DNA from: a virus
IMG/VR virus record: IMGVR_UViG_3300042301_004339
Span: 1-27,485 of that record
DNA length: 27,485 nt
Direction: 5' to 3' (one strand)
The translations under genes were made by a program, and so were the position numbers. The notes below the pieces were generated by a model. That model made no database searches. It was not told the origin of the DNA and saw nothing but the letters and a program-made list of their open reading frames with translations. This document shows positions 13,932 to 19,682 of the stretch, piece after piece (the first letter of the stretch is position 1; each line of letters opens with the position of its first letter).

Positions 13932-14156
13932 ATTCCAAAAGAATTTATCGGCGTGGATGCGCCAAAGTATCCAGCGATAGTCGTGCCGTTGGTAGGAGAA
14001 GACGGCAACGCAGTCGCAATTATGGGACGAGTGGCAAACGCTATGCGTAAGTCAGGAGTGCCACAAGAAGAGATAAATCAGTATCTTGATGAAAGTATGT
14101 CGGGAGATTACGATAATCTACTTCGCACCGCTATCAAATGGGTAGCAACTGAATAA
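13932..14156 (+). CDS. conserved phage hypothetical protein, apparent ATT start
   Basis: 74 aa if started at ATT 13932: residues PKEFIGVDAPKYPAIVVPLV, then GEDGNAVAIMGRVANAMRKSG and SGDYDNLLRTAIKWV. The V-x-L-x-GEDGNA-xx-I-x-G-x-V ... GDYD-x-LL-x-T-x-xxWV layout is one I recall as common in actinophages, function unknown. AAAGGGGGA (13917-13925) ends six bases before ATT 13932 but 27 bases before the first ordinary start, GTG 13953, so ATT is favoured. The GTG start (67 aa) remains possible. Confidence 0.75.
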   Translation: MPKEFIGVDAPKYPAIVVPLVGEDGNAVAIMGRVANAMRKSGVPQEEINQYLDESMSGDYDNLLRTAIKWVATE

Positions 14157-14213
14157 CTAATAAGTGAGGGAGTGGGTTTCAAACTAACTCGAGTGCCTAC
14201 TCACTAACTAATG

Positions 14214-14243
14214 AAAAGCCCCCGCCCCTGCGGGGGTTTTTCC
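14214..14243 (+). terminator. intrinsic terminator
   Basis: AAAGCCCCCGC-CCCT-GCGGGGGTTTTT. The following TTTTTCCCTTT forms a dyad with the next 20-bp element (14248-14268). Confidence 0.85.
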
Positions 14244-14286
14244 CTTTCTATATATAAAGGGGAAAAAAGAATGAGTGCGGTAAGTG

Positions 14287-14315
14287 TTGAAAAAGTCAGA
14301 GAAGTAAAGTAGAAT
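14287..14315 (+). promoter_or_regulatory. CAGGAAAGT-type promoter for the DUF2958 gene
   Basis: TTGAAA, 17-base spacer with CAGAGAAGT four bases before TAGAAT (14310-14315). Confidence 0.8.
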
Positions 14316-14322
14316 AAAGATA

Positions 14323-14397
14323 CTCGGTAGGGGTAGCCGTTGGTCACCTGAACGACTTGAACTCTAGAGGGTCGGAAACAATACGGCACCTACCGAG
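14323..14397 (+). ncRNA. structured 5' leader RNA
   Basis: CTCGGTAGG (14323-14331) pairs with CCTACCGAG (14389-14397). GCCGT (14336-14340) pairs with ACGGC (14383-14387), and an inner CGAC/GTCG stem lies at 14353/14371. The outer stem begins at the predicted first transcribed base (about 14322). It is not a tRNA: no T-loop or anticodon arm. It may be a cis-regulatory element for the DUF2958 gene 29 bases downstream. Confidence 0.55.
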
Positions 14398-14425
14398 GCT
14401 AACAACTAGGGAAAGAATAGGGAAA

Positions 14426-14734
14426 ATGGAACTACTAACGAAAGAACTTCGCAAGAAGTTACCACCGCTTTACGCTAATGAGAATGAGGGCGACCCCGTC
14501 CTAGTATGTAAATTCTTCGCACTAGCAAGCAACTGGACTTGGTATGCGATGGAGTTTGATGGAGAAGATATGTTCTTCGGTATCGTTCACGGCTTCGAGA
14601 AGGAGTTAGGCTACTTCAGCCTGAAAGAGTTACAAAGCCTGAAACTAACAATGGGCGGGATAGATATTCCTGCCGTTGAAAGAGATATCAACTGGACACC
14701 CCGCCGACTATCAGAACTCAAGGAATACGCCTAG
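14426..14734 (+). CDS. DUF2958 family protein
   Basis: 102 aa. The family signature runs nearly end to end: LLTKELRKKLPPLYANE, then DPVLVCKFFALASNWTWYAMEFDG, MFFGIVHGFEKELGYFSLKELQ, and IPAVERDINWTPRRLSEL. DUF2958 proteins are found on plasmids, conjugative elements and phages, often near DNA-modification or antirestriction genes, but have no proven role. The ATG at 14426 is chosen because homologues begin near M-x-LLTKE and TAGGGAAA lies just before it; an in-frame start at 14357 would lie inside the structured leader. Confidence 0.88.
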   Translation: MELLTKELRKKLPPLYANENEGDPVLVCKFFALASNWTWYAMEFDGEDMFFGIVHGFEKELGYFSLKELQSLKLTMGGIDIPAVERDINWTPRRLSELKEYA

Positions 14735-14749
14735 AGTAGAAAAGAAAGG

Positions 14750-14778
14750 GAGCCCCGCCGAAAGGTTGGGGCTCTTTC
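14750..14778 (+). terminator. intrinsic terminator
   Basis: GAGCCCC-g-CC-GAAA-GG-tt-GGGGCTC then TTTCT; the 20-bp element follows (14778-14798). Confidence 0.75.
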
Positions 14779-14831
14779 TACATATAAAGGGGAAAAAAGA
14801 AAAAGGATCCAGGAAAGGGTAGGATAAGAGT

Positions 14832-15137
14832 ATGGATAAGATAATGAATATAAAAAATGTAATGTTTATCGGTGATTACTTTTCAATGATAGTCAGCGTT
14901 GCCGTATCAGAAGATGACTTACAAGACGGCGAGATATATGAGGACGCTTGCCTTAGGGCTGCGGGTAATATTTTGAAAGAGCAATACGGTTGGGATGTAG
15001 TCGCCGTTTCAAATCATATTGGCGTTCTTGATGAGGGAGACCCAAACTGCGAGACTTGCTACGGAGAGGGGAAAATAAGAAGTGAGGTAAGCGGTCAGAT
15101 GAGACAGCTGGAGTGTCCCGACTGCTTCAACGGGTAG
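14832..15137 (+). CDS. zinc-ribbon protein with DnaJ-like CxxCxGxG motif
   Basis: 101 aa. The C-terminus carries CETCYGEGK (C73, C76) and CPDC (C95, C98), a DnaJ-type zinc knuckle pair. The N-terminal part is an alpha/beta domain (FSMIVSVAVSEDDLQDGEIY, helix, then WDVVAVSN). Function unknown. TAGGAT (14820-14825) lies six bases before the ATG, so the mRNA may be leaderless; ATG 14844 would be a later alternative. CAGGAAAGG sits directly upstream of that -10 but out of the usual register. Confidence 0.75.
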   Translation: MDKIMNIKNVMFIGDYFSMIVSVAVSEDDLQDGEIYEDACLRAAGNILKEQYGWDVVAVSNHIGVLDEGDPNCETCYGEGKIRSEVSGQMRQLECPDCFNG

Positions 15138-15169
15138 GGGAAAAAGTTTTTGAAGTAAAACAATAATGC

Positions 15170-15284
15170 TAGAATGGTAGTCCGGGTAGTAGCGAGGATT
15201 CCCTTCCTATCGCTCCCCGTTGAGATAGGCTTCCCTGCCTATCGCACCTCACCCCTGCCTCCCTAGCGGGGGTGAAGTGTCCCT
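15170..15284 (+). ncRNA. candidate small structured RNA
   Basis: TAGAAT (15170-15175) is followed by about 100 bases with several hairpins and no gene: AGCGA/TCGCT, GATAGGC-TTCCCT-GCCTATC, and CACCCC/GGGGTG. CCTATCGC occurs twice, so GATAGG can pair with either copy, giving two exclusive structures. The -35 is poor (TTTTTG at 17 bases). The RNA ends where the next promoter (15286) begins. It could instead be an extended leader of the 15344 gene. Confidence 0.4.
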
Positions 15285-15285
15285 A

Positions 15286-15314
15286 TTGAGAATGTCAGAT
15301 AGGTAATGTAGAAT
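15286..15314 (+). promoter_or_regulatory. CAGGAAAGT-type promoter for the 15344 gene
   Basis: TTGAGA, 17-base spacer with variant box CAGATAGGT four bases before TAGAAT (15309-15314). Arms TAACT and AGTTA around the Shine-Dalgarno AGAAGGGAG could form a leader hairpin. Confidence 0.7.
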
Positions 15315-15343
15315 AGAGACACTAACTCAGAAGGGAGAAAGTT

Positions 15344-15580
15344 ATGAGTTATGAAGGAAGTATGAAAGGTTCGGGTATCTACTCCGAAGATGTAACACTT
15401 GAAGTTGAGTGCGGTAGTTGCGGTAAGGCTTGGGAAGAAGACTTTATGACCGACGACTGGGGGAATGTATCCTCAGAAGTAAAATGCGAGTGCGGTAACG
15501 CTTGGACTTTTGAAAAGGAACAAGAGGAGATAGGCAACCCCTATGAGCCCGATACCTTAGAAGAGTTATGGGGCGAATAG
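15344..15580 (+). CDS. zinc-ribbon small protein
   Basis: 78 aa. CGSCGKAW (C23, C26) and CECGNAW (C48, C50) form a single zinc ribbon with a Trp-rich core; the C-terminus is acidic. Similar one-ribbon proteins are frequent in actinophages (recollection), function unknown. GAAGGGAG before the ATG is a strong Shine-Dalgarno. Single-gene unit with promoter and terminator. Confidence 0.75.
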   Translation: MSYEGSMKGSGIYSEDVTLEVECGSCGKAWEEDFMTDDWGNVSSEVKCECGNAWTFEKEQEEIGNPYEPDTLEELWGE

Positions 15581-15585
15581 TCTCT

Positions 15586-15617
15586 AAGCCCCTCACCGAA
15601 AGGTGGGGGGTTTTTCT
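15586..15617 (+). terminator. intrinsic terminator
   Basis: AAGCCCCTCACC-GAAA-GGTGGGGGG then TTTTT; the 20-bp element (15616-15635) overlaps its end. Confidence 0.85.
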
Positions 15618-15668
15618 ATATAAGAAGGGGAAAAATCAGGAAGGCCGGGTGAGGTTATTCTTTAGAGT

Positions 15669-15914
15669 ATGGAAATAGTTCAAAAGGTTTATCACCCTAA
15701 TGGAAATAATGCCCCCTTCGTTGTGGCTATCGTTGATGACCCTGCCGAAGGAGATACAAAGATAGTAATAATGTTTGAGGACAACGAATACACCGCCGTT
15801 CTTTCGTTAGACAGACTTATTGAAAGTGAGGATATAGGAGAGAAAAACTCTCACCTTGCCGATAAATATGAGTATGCCTTGCGTGATGAATTGTGGAATG
15901 ACTTTAACTACTAA
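15669..15914 (+). CDS. hypothetical acidic protein
   Basis: 81 aa: MEIVQKVYHPNGNNAPFVVA, a beta-rich core (IVIMFEDNEYTAVLSLDRL) and a C-terminal helix. Not recognised. TATTCT (15656-15661) ends seven bases before the ATG and no Shine-Dalgarno is present, so the transcript may be leaderless. The proteasome-like gene follows 14 bases after its stop, so the two are probably one unit. Confidence 0.65.
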   Translation: MEIVQKVYHPNGNNAPFVVAIVDDPAEGDTKIVIMFEDNEYTAVLSLDRLIESEDIGEKNSHLADKYEYALRDELWNDFNY

Positions 15915-15928
15915 GTAAGGAAAAAATC

Positions 15929-16498
15929 TTGACAACAATAGCTGCGGTTCAGGGTGAAGGCTGGGCGGTTATTGGCTATGACTCTAGGGTTTCAGAGGAA
16001 GATGGCAGGACTTATATTCTGCCGAAAGATAATGGAAAAGTTTTTAAGAATGGTAATTACATAATTGCCGTGGCTGGGGATGTAAGAGCAATAAATATAT
16101 TAGCCCACGTTTTTAAGCCACCAGTATGTACCACAACAACTTTAGGTTTGAAATTAGATAAGTTTATTACTGCCGTATTTATCCCGGAACTAAAAAAGTG
16201 TTTTGAGGAAGCCTCATACTCAAAAGACGGGGAACACGAAAGTCAGTTAGTTATCTTGGTCAATGGAACTATCTATGAAATAGGTGAGGACTTTTCTTGG
16301 TGCCACGATACAGTTGGGGCGTATGCCGTTGGTTCAGGTTCAGCCTATGCTTTAGGGGTTCTCAATGCCCTATCAGAAGGAAAGAAAAGAACTCTCACTA
16401 ACGCAAGGTCAGCTATTAAAACTGCGCTCGCCGTATCCTCAAAGTTTGATAATAAAACTGCCGAGCCTTTTTATCTTTTGACTCAATACCGAGTTTAG
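15929..16498 (+). CDS. Ntn-hydrolase, proteasome beta-subunit-like protein
   Basis: 189 aa, TTG start with AAGGAAAAA upstream. It begins MTTIAAVQGEGWAVIGYDSR. If the initiator Met is removed, Thr becomes residue 1 and Asp falls at position 17, matching the catalytic Thr1/Asp17 of proteasome beta and HslV subunits; a Lys (37 with Met counted) is near the usual Lys33. GSGS at 135-138 followed by AYALG matches the conserved serine loop. Such proteins would cut peptides in a barrel complex, or have become hydrolases with another target. Actinobacteria carry proteasomes, so interference with or imitation of the host system is conceivable (inference). No propeptide is present. Confidence 0.8.
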   Translation: MTTIAAVQGEGWAVIGYDSRVSEEDGRTYILPKDNGKVFKNGNYIIAVAGDVRAINILAHVFKPPVCTTTTLGLKLDKFITAVFIPELKKCFEEASYSKDGEHESQLVILVNGTIYEIGEDFSWCHDTVGAYAVGSGSAYALGVLNALSEGKKRTLTNARSAIKTALAVSSKFDNKTAEPFYLLTQYRV

Positions 16499-16520
16499 TT
16501 TTTCCCCCCTATATATAGAC

Positions 16521-16550
16521 AAAAAATAACCCCCGATTTCTCGGGGGCTA
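16521..16550 (-). terminator. intrinsic terminator, minus strand
   Basis: On the minus strand CCCCCGA-GAAA-TCGGGGG is followed by TTATTTTTTG. It ends the 16554-16643 minus-strand gene and faces the end of the proteasome-like gene. Confidence 0.75.
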
Positions 16551-16553
16551 CCT

Positions 16554-16643
16554 TTAGCACTTTTCGCAGATTATGTTGCGGTAGTAATCTATCTGCCTAA
16601 TCTCAAATACCTCTCCGCACCGATAACAATTTATCCAAATCAT
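16554..16643 (-). CDS. 29-residue zinc-ribbon mini protein
   Basis: MIWINCYRCGEVFEIRQIDY then YRNIICEKC: two CxxC pairs (C6, C9, C26, C29) make a complete minimal zinc ribbon. GAGAGG lies two bases before the ATG, and a good minus-strand terminator follows the stop directly. A possible -10 TAGAAT lies at 16707-16712. The leader holds a GCCA/TGGC hairpin with AAAGGGA in the loop. Short, but all surrounding signals fit a gene. Confidence 0.65.
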   Translation of the reverse strand: MIWINCYRCGEVFEIRQIDYYRNIICEKC

Positions 16644-16756
16644 TACCTCTCTTGCTTTTACTCTTGCCACTTGAGTTCCCTTTCTCTTGGCTTGTATCTT
16701 AATTTTATTCTATGTGCCGTTGTAAGTGTGGGAACTTGTTATTGGCGTGTCGCTTA

Positions 16757-16867
16757 TCAGTAGTGTTCAGCGCATTCCTCACAGAGATAATTATTTATAG
16801 TTTCATCTCCGCAAATAAGACAGTTAGTTGTAGGTCGTTTAATTTCCCAAGCGTCTTGATAGTTCAT
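16757..16867 (-). CDS. 36-residue zinc-ribbon mini protein
   Basis: MNYQDAWEIKRPTTNCLICG then DETINNYLCEECAEHY: CxxC (16, 19) and CxxC (29, 32) form a zinc ribbon. Its Shine-Dalgarno is the minus-oriented 20-bp element (16868-16888, AAGAGGGGGAAAAT before ATG), as in several plus-strand genes. It lies upstream of the other minus-strand mini gene, in a gap that has no plus-strand gene. Confidence 0.65.
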   Translation of the reverse strand: MNYQDAWEIKRPTTNCLICGDETINNYLCEECAEHY

Positions 16868-16944
16868 ATTTTCCCCCTCTTATATATAAATACCCTTTTC
16901 GTTTCTATATTGTTAGACGCACGAAACACCGATTTAGTTCCATA

Positions 16945-16974
16945 TTGTGAAAAGTCAGGAAAGTCGTGTAGAAT
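16945..16974 (+). promoter_or_regulatory. CAGGAAAGT-type promoter for the first HNH gene
   Basis: TTGTGA, 18-base spacer with CAGGAAAGT four bases before TAGAAT (16969-16974). Confidence 0.75.
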
Positions 16975-16988
16975 AAAGCCATACACAC

Positions 16989-17004
16989 TCGCTAAGGGAA
17001 GCGA
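16989..17004 (+). promoter_or_regulatory. 5' leader hairpin with AAGGGA loop
   Basis: TCGCT-AAGGGA-AGCGA, 14 bases after the -10; nearly identical to the leader of the second HNH gene. Confidence 0.7.
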
Positions 17005-17033
17005 AGGTGAATAGGGATAAAGGGGTAATCAAA

Positions 17034-17678
17034 TTGCCAAAGGAAAAAACAAAAGTATGTATCGGGTGTTTCTATCCTCTACCGCTATCAAAGTTTAATA
17101 AGCACGAACAAGGTCAATACGGAAAAAGAGCAAGATGTAAGAAGTGCCAAGCCATCTTGCGTAAAGGTTCAGAGAAGCGTTCAGAGAAGCGCAGAGCCTT
17201 ATTAAAGCAAGGTAAGCGACCTTGTAATGGTTGTGGCAAAGCAAAGGCACTATCTAACTTTCAGCCTAAGATACAGGCAAATGGTAAGGCTGGCTGGGAA
17301 GGTAAATGTAAGCCTTGTGTTTCTAAAAGACAAAAGAAAAATCACGATGCTAGAAGGCTTGACGCAAGAACTTATGTATTTAATTATCTAAAGAAGCACC
17401 CTTGTATTGACTGCGGTGAGAATAATATATTGGCACTAGAGTTTGACCACACTCACAGTAAAAAGTTTGATATAGGAACAGCGTTACTAAGTAATACATC
17501 TCTTGATTTACTACAAAAAGAAATGAAAAAATGTGTTGTCCGTTGCTCTACTTGCCATAGAATAAAGACACACCTAGAAGTTAATTCTTGGCGTTTTCAG
17601 TTTGCTTTAGAGGATAAAGAAACTAGCCGTAAAGTAAAAAGTAGTAAGCAATATAAAGCACTAATGAAGGTGGGGTGA
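17034..17678 (+). CDS. HNH endonuclease with two N-terminal zinc modules
   Basis: 214 aa from TTG 17034. Residues 9-38 and 64-95 are two related zinc modules (CxxC...CKxC: C9, C12, C35, C38; C64, C67, C92, C95), each with the K/P-L-S-x-F motif. The HNH domain follows: CIDC (124-127), LEFDHTHSKKFDIG (FDH 137-139), CVVRCSTCHRIKTH (CSTC 171-174). The family cleaves DNA with a metal ion; the role may be homing, packaging or host attack. TTG 17034 is chosen because AAAGGGG lies eight bases upstream and the protein then starts MPK; GTG 17007 lies next to the leader hairpin. Confidence 0.85.
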   Translation: MPKEKTKVCIGCFYPLPLSKFNKHEQGQYGKRARCKKCQAILRKGSEKRSEKRRALLKQGKRPCNGCGKAKALSNFQPKIQANGKAGWEGKCKPCVSKRQKKNHDARRLDARTYVFNYLKKHPCIDCGENNILALEFDHTHSKKFDIGTALLSNTSLDLLQKEMKKCVVRCSTCHRIKTHLEVNSWRFQFALEDKETSRKVKSSKQYKALMKVG

Positions 17679-17684
17679 TTACAA

Positions 17685-17807
17685 ATGGGATATGTAGAAA
17701 TCTTTCGCATAGATGAGGAAGGTGCTGGCTGGGTAAATCTAGAGGAAGCCACACCTGCCGAACTCTTAGACTTAGAGATAGGTCTAGCGCAAGAAGGTGC
17801 GCTCTAA
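17685..17807 (+). CDS. small acidic protein
   Basis: 40 aa: MGYVEIFRIDEEGAGWVNLE, then a Glu/Leu-rich helix. Not recognised. The Shine-Dalgarno GGTGGGGTGA overlaps the end of the HNH gene, and the start is six bases after that stop, so it is coupled to it. A strong terminator follows. Its position could suggest a partner of the nuclease, but nothing in the sequence proves this. Confidence 0.6.
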   Translation: MGYVEIFRIDEEGAGWVNLEEATPAELLDLEIGLAQEGAL

Positions 17808-17812
17808 AAAGT

Positions 17813-17846
17813 AAGCCCCCACCGAAAGGTGGGGGTTATTTTTTCT
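17813..17846 (+). terminator. intrinsic terminator
   Basis: AAGCCCCCACC-GAAA-GGTGGGGGTT then ATTTTTT; the 20-bp element follows (17850-17870). Confidence 0.85.
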
Positions 17847-17889
17847 CCTCTATATATAAAGGGGAAAAAACGACTCGCTATGAATAGCG

Positions 17890-17918
17890 TTGATAAAGTC
17901 AGGAAAGTAGATTACAAT
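17890..17918 (+). promoter_or_regulatory. CAGGAAAGT-type promoter for the second HNH gene
   Basis: TTGATA, 17-base spacer with CAGGAAAGT four bases before TACAAT (17913-17918). Confidence 0.8.
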
Positions 17919-17927
17919 TAACTTACA

Positions 17928-17949
17928 CACTCGCTAAGGGAAGCGAGTG
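17928..17949 (+). promoter_or_regulatory. 5' leader hairpin with AAGGGA loop
   Basis: CACTCGCT-AAGGGA-AGCGAGTG, eight perfect pairs, ten bases after the -10. Confidence 0.8.
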
Positions 17950-17966
17950 ATTAGGGAGTAAGTAAA

Positions 17967-18608
17967 ATGCCAAGAACACTTCAACCTTGTGGAACTATCG
18001 CGTCTTATAGACGACAGAAAGCAAAAGGAGAAACTCCTTGCGAGTTATGCGTTGAAGCAATGAGAGAATACACTCGCAAGAAAGTAGCAGAGTATCGCTC
18101 AGAAAACATTGAATGGTTTCGCCGTATTGGTAGAGAGAGTAATCGCAAAAGAACTTTAGAAGGAAAAATACCAACATCTAAAGAAAGAGCAGAAACATAC
18201 GCCAAGCGACCCGACTTACAAGAGAAGGCTCGTAAAAGAAGTGCGAAATGGAAAGAGAAAAACCCACGCAAGGCAAAGCGTAGCAACCACTTTAATTACA
18301 TTCACAACAAAGAGAAATACGCTAACCACGACAGAGCAAGGCGAGCAAGAAAGTATGGAGTAAATCACCACGCTTACAACCTCTCACAAGTAGTTGAGCG
18401 TTACGGCTTGGAGTGTTGGGTATGCCATACAGACATTGACCTATCACTTCCACGCACAGGGCATAAAACAATGGGCTTACACTTAGACCACCTAATACCT
18501 TTAATAAAAGGTGGACACGATAAGTTAGGCAACATTCGCCCCACTCACGGAGTATGTAATTTGCGAAAAGGCGACTCGTTGATGAGGGTCAATTTGCTTG
18601 CTAAGTAG
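17967..18608 (+). CDS. HNH endonuclease with actinophage-type N-terminal Cys motif
   Basis: 213 aa. The N-terminus CGTIASYRRQKAKGETPCELC (C8, C25, C28) is a motif I recall in many actinophage DNA-binding proteins (CGT-xxxYRRH-x-KxGE-xx-CxxC). A long basic helical linker (30-130) follows, then a classical HNH domain: CWVC (150-153), LHLDHLIPLIKGGHD (DH 174-175), N189 and RPTHGVCNLRKG (H194, C197, N198). It should nick or cut DNA with a metal ion. ATTAGGGAG before the ATG is the Shine-Dalgarno. It shares its promoter and leader hairpin design with the 17034 HNH gene. Confidence 0.88.
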   Translation: MPRTLQPCGTIASYRRQKAKGETPCELCVEAMREYTRKKVAEYRSENIEWFRRIGRESNRKRTLEGKIPTSKERAETYAKRPDLQEKARKRSAKWKEKNPRKAKRSNHFNYIHNKEKYANHDRARRARKYGVNHHAYNLSQVVERYGLECWVCHTDIDLSLPRTGHKTMGLHLDHLIPLIKGGHDKLGNIRPTHGVCNLRKGDSLMRVNLLAK

Positions 18609-18652
18609 GGGGATATTTTTCTCCGTCTATATATAAAGGGGAAAAAATGTAT

Positions 18653-18681
18653 TTGAAAAAAGTCAGGAAAGTTGCTAGAAT
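18653..18681 (+). promoter_or_regulatory. CAGGAAAGT-type promoter, likely leaderless transcript
   Basis: TTGAAA, 17-base spacer with CAGGAAAGT three bases before TAGAAT (18676-18681). The next ATG starts at 18688, close to the expected first transcribed base. Confidence 0.8.
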
Positions 18682-18687
18682 AAAGCT

Positions 18688-18882
18688 ATGAAATTCTTAC
18701 CCGATAGTGCGATACTAGGAACACTAGGACACATCAAGCACGCCTCAAAAAAGAAAAGAAGCCACCTAGTTGTTTCAGTAATGCTCAAAGATAGACACTC
18801 TCCCTACTTCCCACAAAGGACAGTTGCCGAGTTGCTAGAACTAGCAGGACACGCCCAAAGTGGAAAGAAAGCAGGAAAGTAG
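18688..18882 (+). CDS. small basic hypothetical protein
   Basis: 64 aa, basic: MKFLPDSAILGTLGHIKHAS, then KKKRSHLVVSVMLKDRHSPY and TVAELLELAGHAQSGKKAGK. Not recognised; the charge would allow nucleic acid binding. No Shine-Dalgarno, and the ATG lies six bases after the -10, so it is probably translated from a leaderless mRNA. Its final codons overlap the next promoter: the stop TAG is part of the -35. Confidence 0.65.
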   Translation: MKFLPDSAILGTLGHIKHASKKKRSHLVVSVMLKDRHSPYFPQRTVAELLELAGHAQSGKKAGK

Positions 18883-18908
18883 AAAAAGTCAGGAAAGTTT
18901 GGTAAAGT
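18880..18908 (+). promoter_or_regulatory. CAGGAAAGT-type promoter for the 18949 gene
   Basis: TAGAAA, 17-base spacer with CAGGAAAGT four bases before TAAAGT (18903-18908). A second CAGGAAAGT just upstream (18872-18880) lies in the end of the previous gene. Confidence 0.7.
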
Positions 18909-18915
18909 TCTACTA

Positions 18916-18932
18916 GTGGCTAAGGGAGCCAC
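18916..18932 (+). promoter_or_regulatory. 5' leader hairpin with AAGGG loop
   Basis: GTGGCT-AAGGG-AGCCAC, seven bases after the -10. The stem sequence differs from the HNH leaders while the loop is kept. Confidence 0.7.
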
Positions 18933-18948
18933 AGAAAGCAGGGACAAA

Positions 18949-19104
18949 GTGAAAACAGAAGCAAAGTTTATTCGTCGCAGAATTGCGGTTGGGCTTATTG
19001 CGCTCGCTCTTATTGCTTGGGCGTTTGACGCTACAACTCCCGAAATGTGTAAAGTTCCAGTTGAGCAGATGAATAGTTTTTGTAAGGACTTGCTCTACCC
19101 GTAA
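18949..19104 (+). CDS. small single-pass membrane protein, GTG start
   Basis: 51 aa: MKTEAKFIRRRIAVGLIALA, LIAWAF, then a short outer segment with two cysteines (C37 and C46). Basic N-terminus plus one hydrophobic helix gives an N-in, C-out topology or an uncleaved signal anchor. GTG 18949 is chosen because AGCAGGGAC lies just upstream; an in-frame GTG at 18916 is the first base of the leader hairpin and would put the hairpin in the gene. Function unknown. Confidence 0.6.
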   Translation: MKTEAKFIRRRIAVGLIALALIAWAFDATTPEMCKVPVEQMNSFCKDLLYP

Positions 19105-19139
19105 GGGTAGGGCAGGTTTCTACATATAAAGGGGAAAAA

Positions 19140-19334
19140 ATGCCTATCTATATATTAGAAGAATTATCTCTTGCCGATAACTGGGAAAGAGAAGCGTATT
19201 CTTTTTATGAAGAACTATATGAACAAAAGCAACAAGAACAAGAAGGTTTGATTTATTTATTCAGAGAGTGGTTGGACTTGGTAAGCCCTACCGACTTTGG
19301 AAATGACGAAGGATTAGAAGGGATTTTAGTATGA
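19140..19334 (+). CDS. small acidic protein
   Basis: 64 aa: MPIYILEELSLADNWEREAY, then a strongly acidic helical region (YEELYEQKQQEQEGLIYLFREW). Not recognised. AAGGGG of the 20-bp element lies six bases before the ATG and is its Shine-Dalgarno. A weak CTACCC/GGGTAG hairpin (19095-19110) separates it from the previous gene. It overlaps the next gene by ATGA. Confidence 0.65.
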   Translation: MPIYILEELSLADNWEREAYSFYEELYEQKQQEQEGLIYLFREWLDLVSPTDFGNDEGLEGILV

Positions 19335-19501
19335 GTAGAAAAGTTAATCACCCAAGTCCATACACGGGGTTGGAGTCTTGCGAAGTTTGCTGGGCAGATA
19401 CAAGTGAGATACCTATAACAATTTACAAGGGTATCCCTTATTGCGACATAGATTTAGATAAAGCAATTCAATTTGAAAAAGAAGAGGCTAAAAATGGCTG
19501 A
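19331..19501 (+). CDS. small zinc-binding-like protein
   Basis: 56 aa: MSRKVNHPSPYTGLESCEVC, then strand-rich IPITIYKGIPYCDIDL and a charged helix. CEVC (C17, C20) with C38 and H7 could form a zinc site. Not recognised. It starts in an ATGA overlap and ends inside the next gene, the middle of a translationally coupled trio. Confidence 0.65.
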   Translation: MSRKVNHPSPYTGLESCEVCWADTSEIPITIYKGIPYCDIDLDKAIQFEKEEAKNG

Positions 19502-19661
19502 TGATTTACAAGCAGGACTTACCGACCAAGAGTTTGCTTGTCTGTTGATGAGGTCTTGCGGAGTTGCTAATTTGGCTGGGGCTTTGGGCTATGCTCACGC
19601 AAGCGAGTGCGGTTTCTGTTTAGGAACTAAGCAGATAGACCCAAGAAGTTATGCAAGATGA
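19494..19661 (+). CDS. small cysteine-containing protein
   Basis: 55 aa: MADDLQAGLTDQEFACLLMR, then CGVANLAGALGYAHASECGF and CLGTKQIDPRSYAR. C16, C22, C39 and C42 (CGFCLGT) may bind metal. The ATG at 19494 is preferred over a start at 19473: it fits AGAGGC spacing and overlaps the previous stop by eight bases. Confidence 0.6.
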   Translation: MADDLQAGLTDQEFACLLMRSCGVANLAGALGYAHASECGFCLGTKQIDPRSYAR

Positions 19662-19682
19662 CTATATATAAGGGGGGAAAAA

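Noticed and set aside
14323-14397. tRNA or tmRNA gene
   Set aside because: The outer stem could mimic an acceptor stem, but there is no T-loop (TTCRA), anticodon arm or CCA end, and the distance is wrong; it sits in a leader.
16712-17014. 100-residue plus-strand frame
   Set aside because: It is antisense to a better-supported minus-strand zinc-ribbon gene and overlaps the promoter and leader hairpin of the HNH gene.
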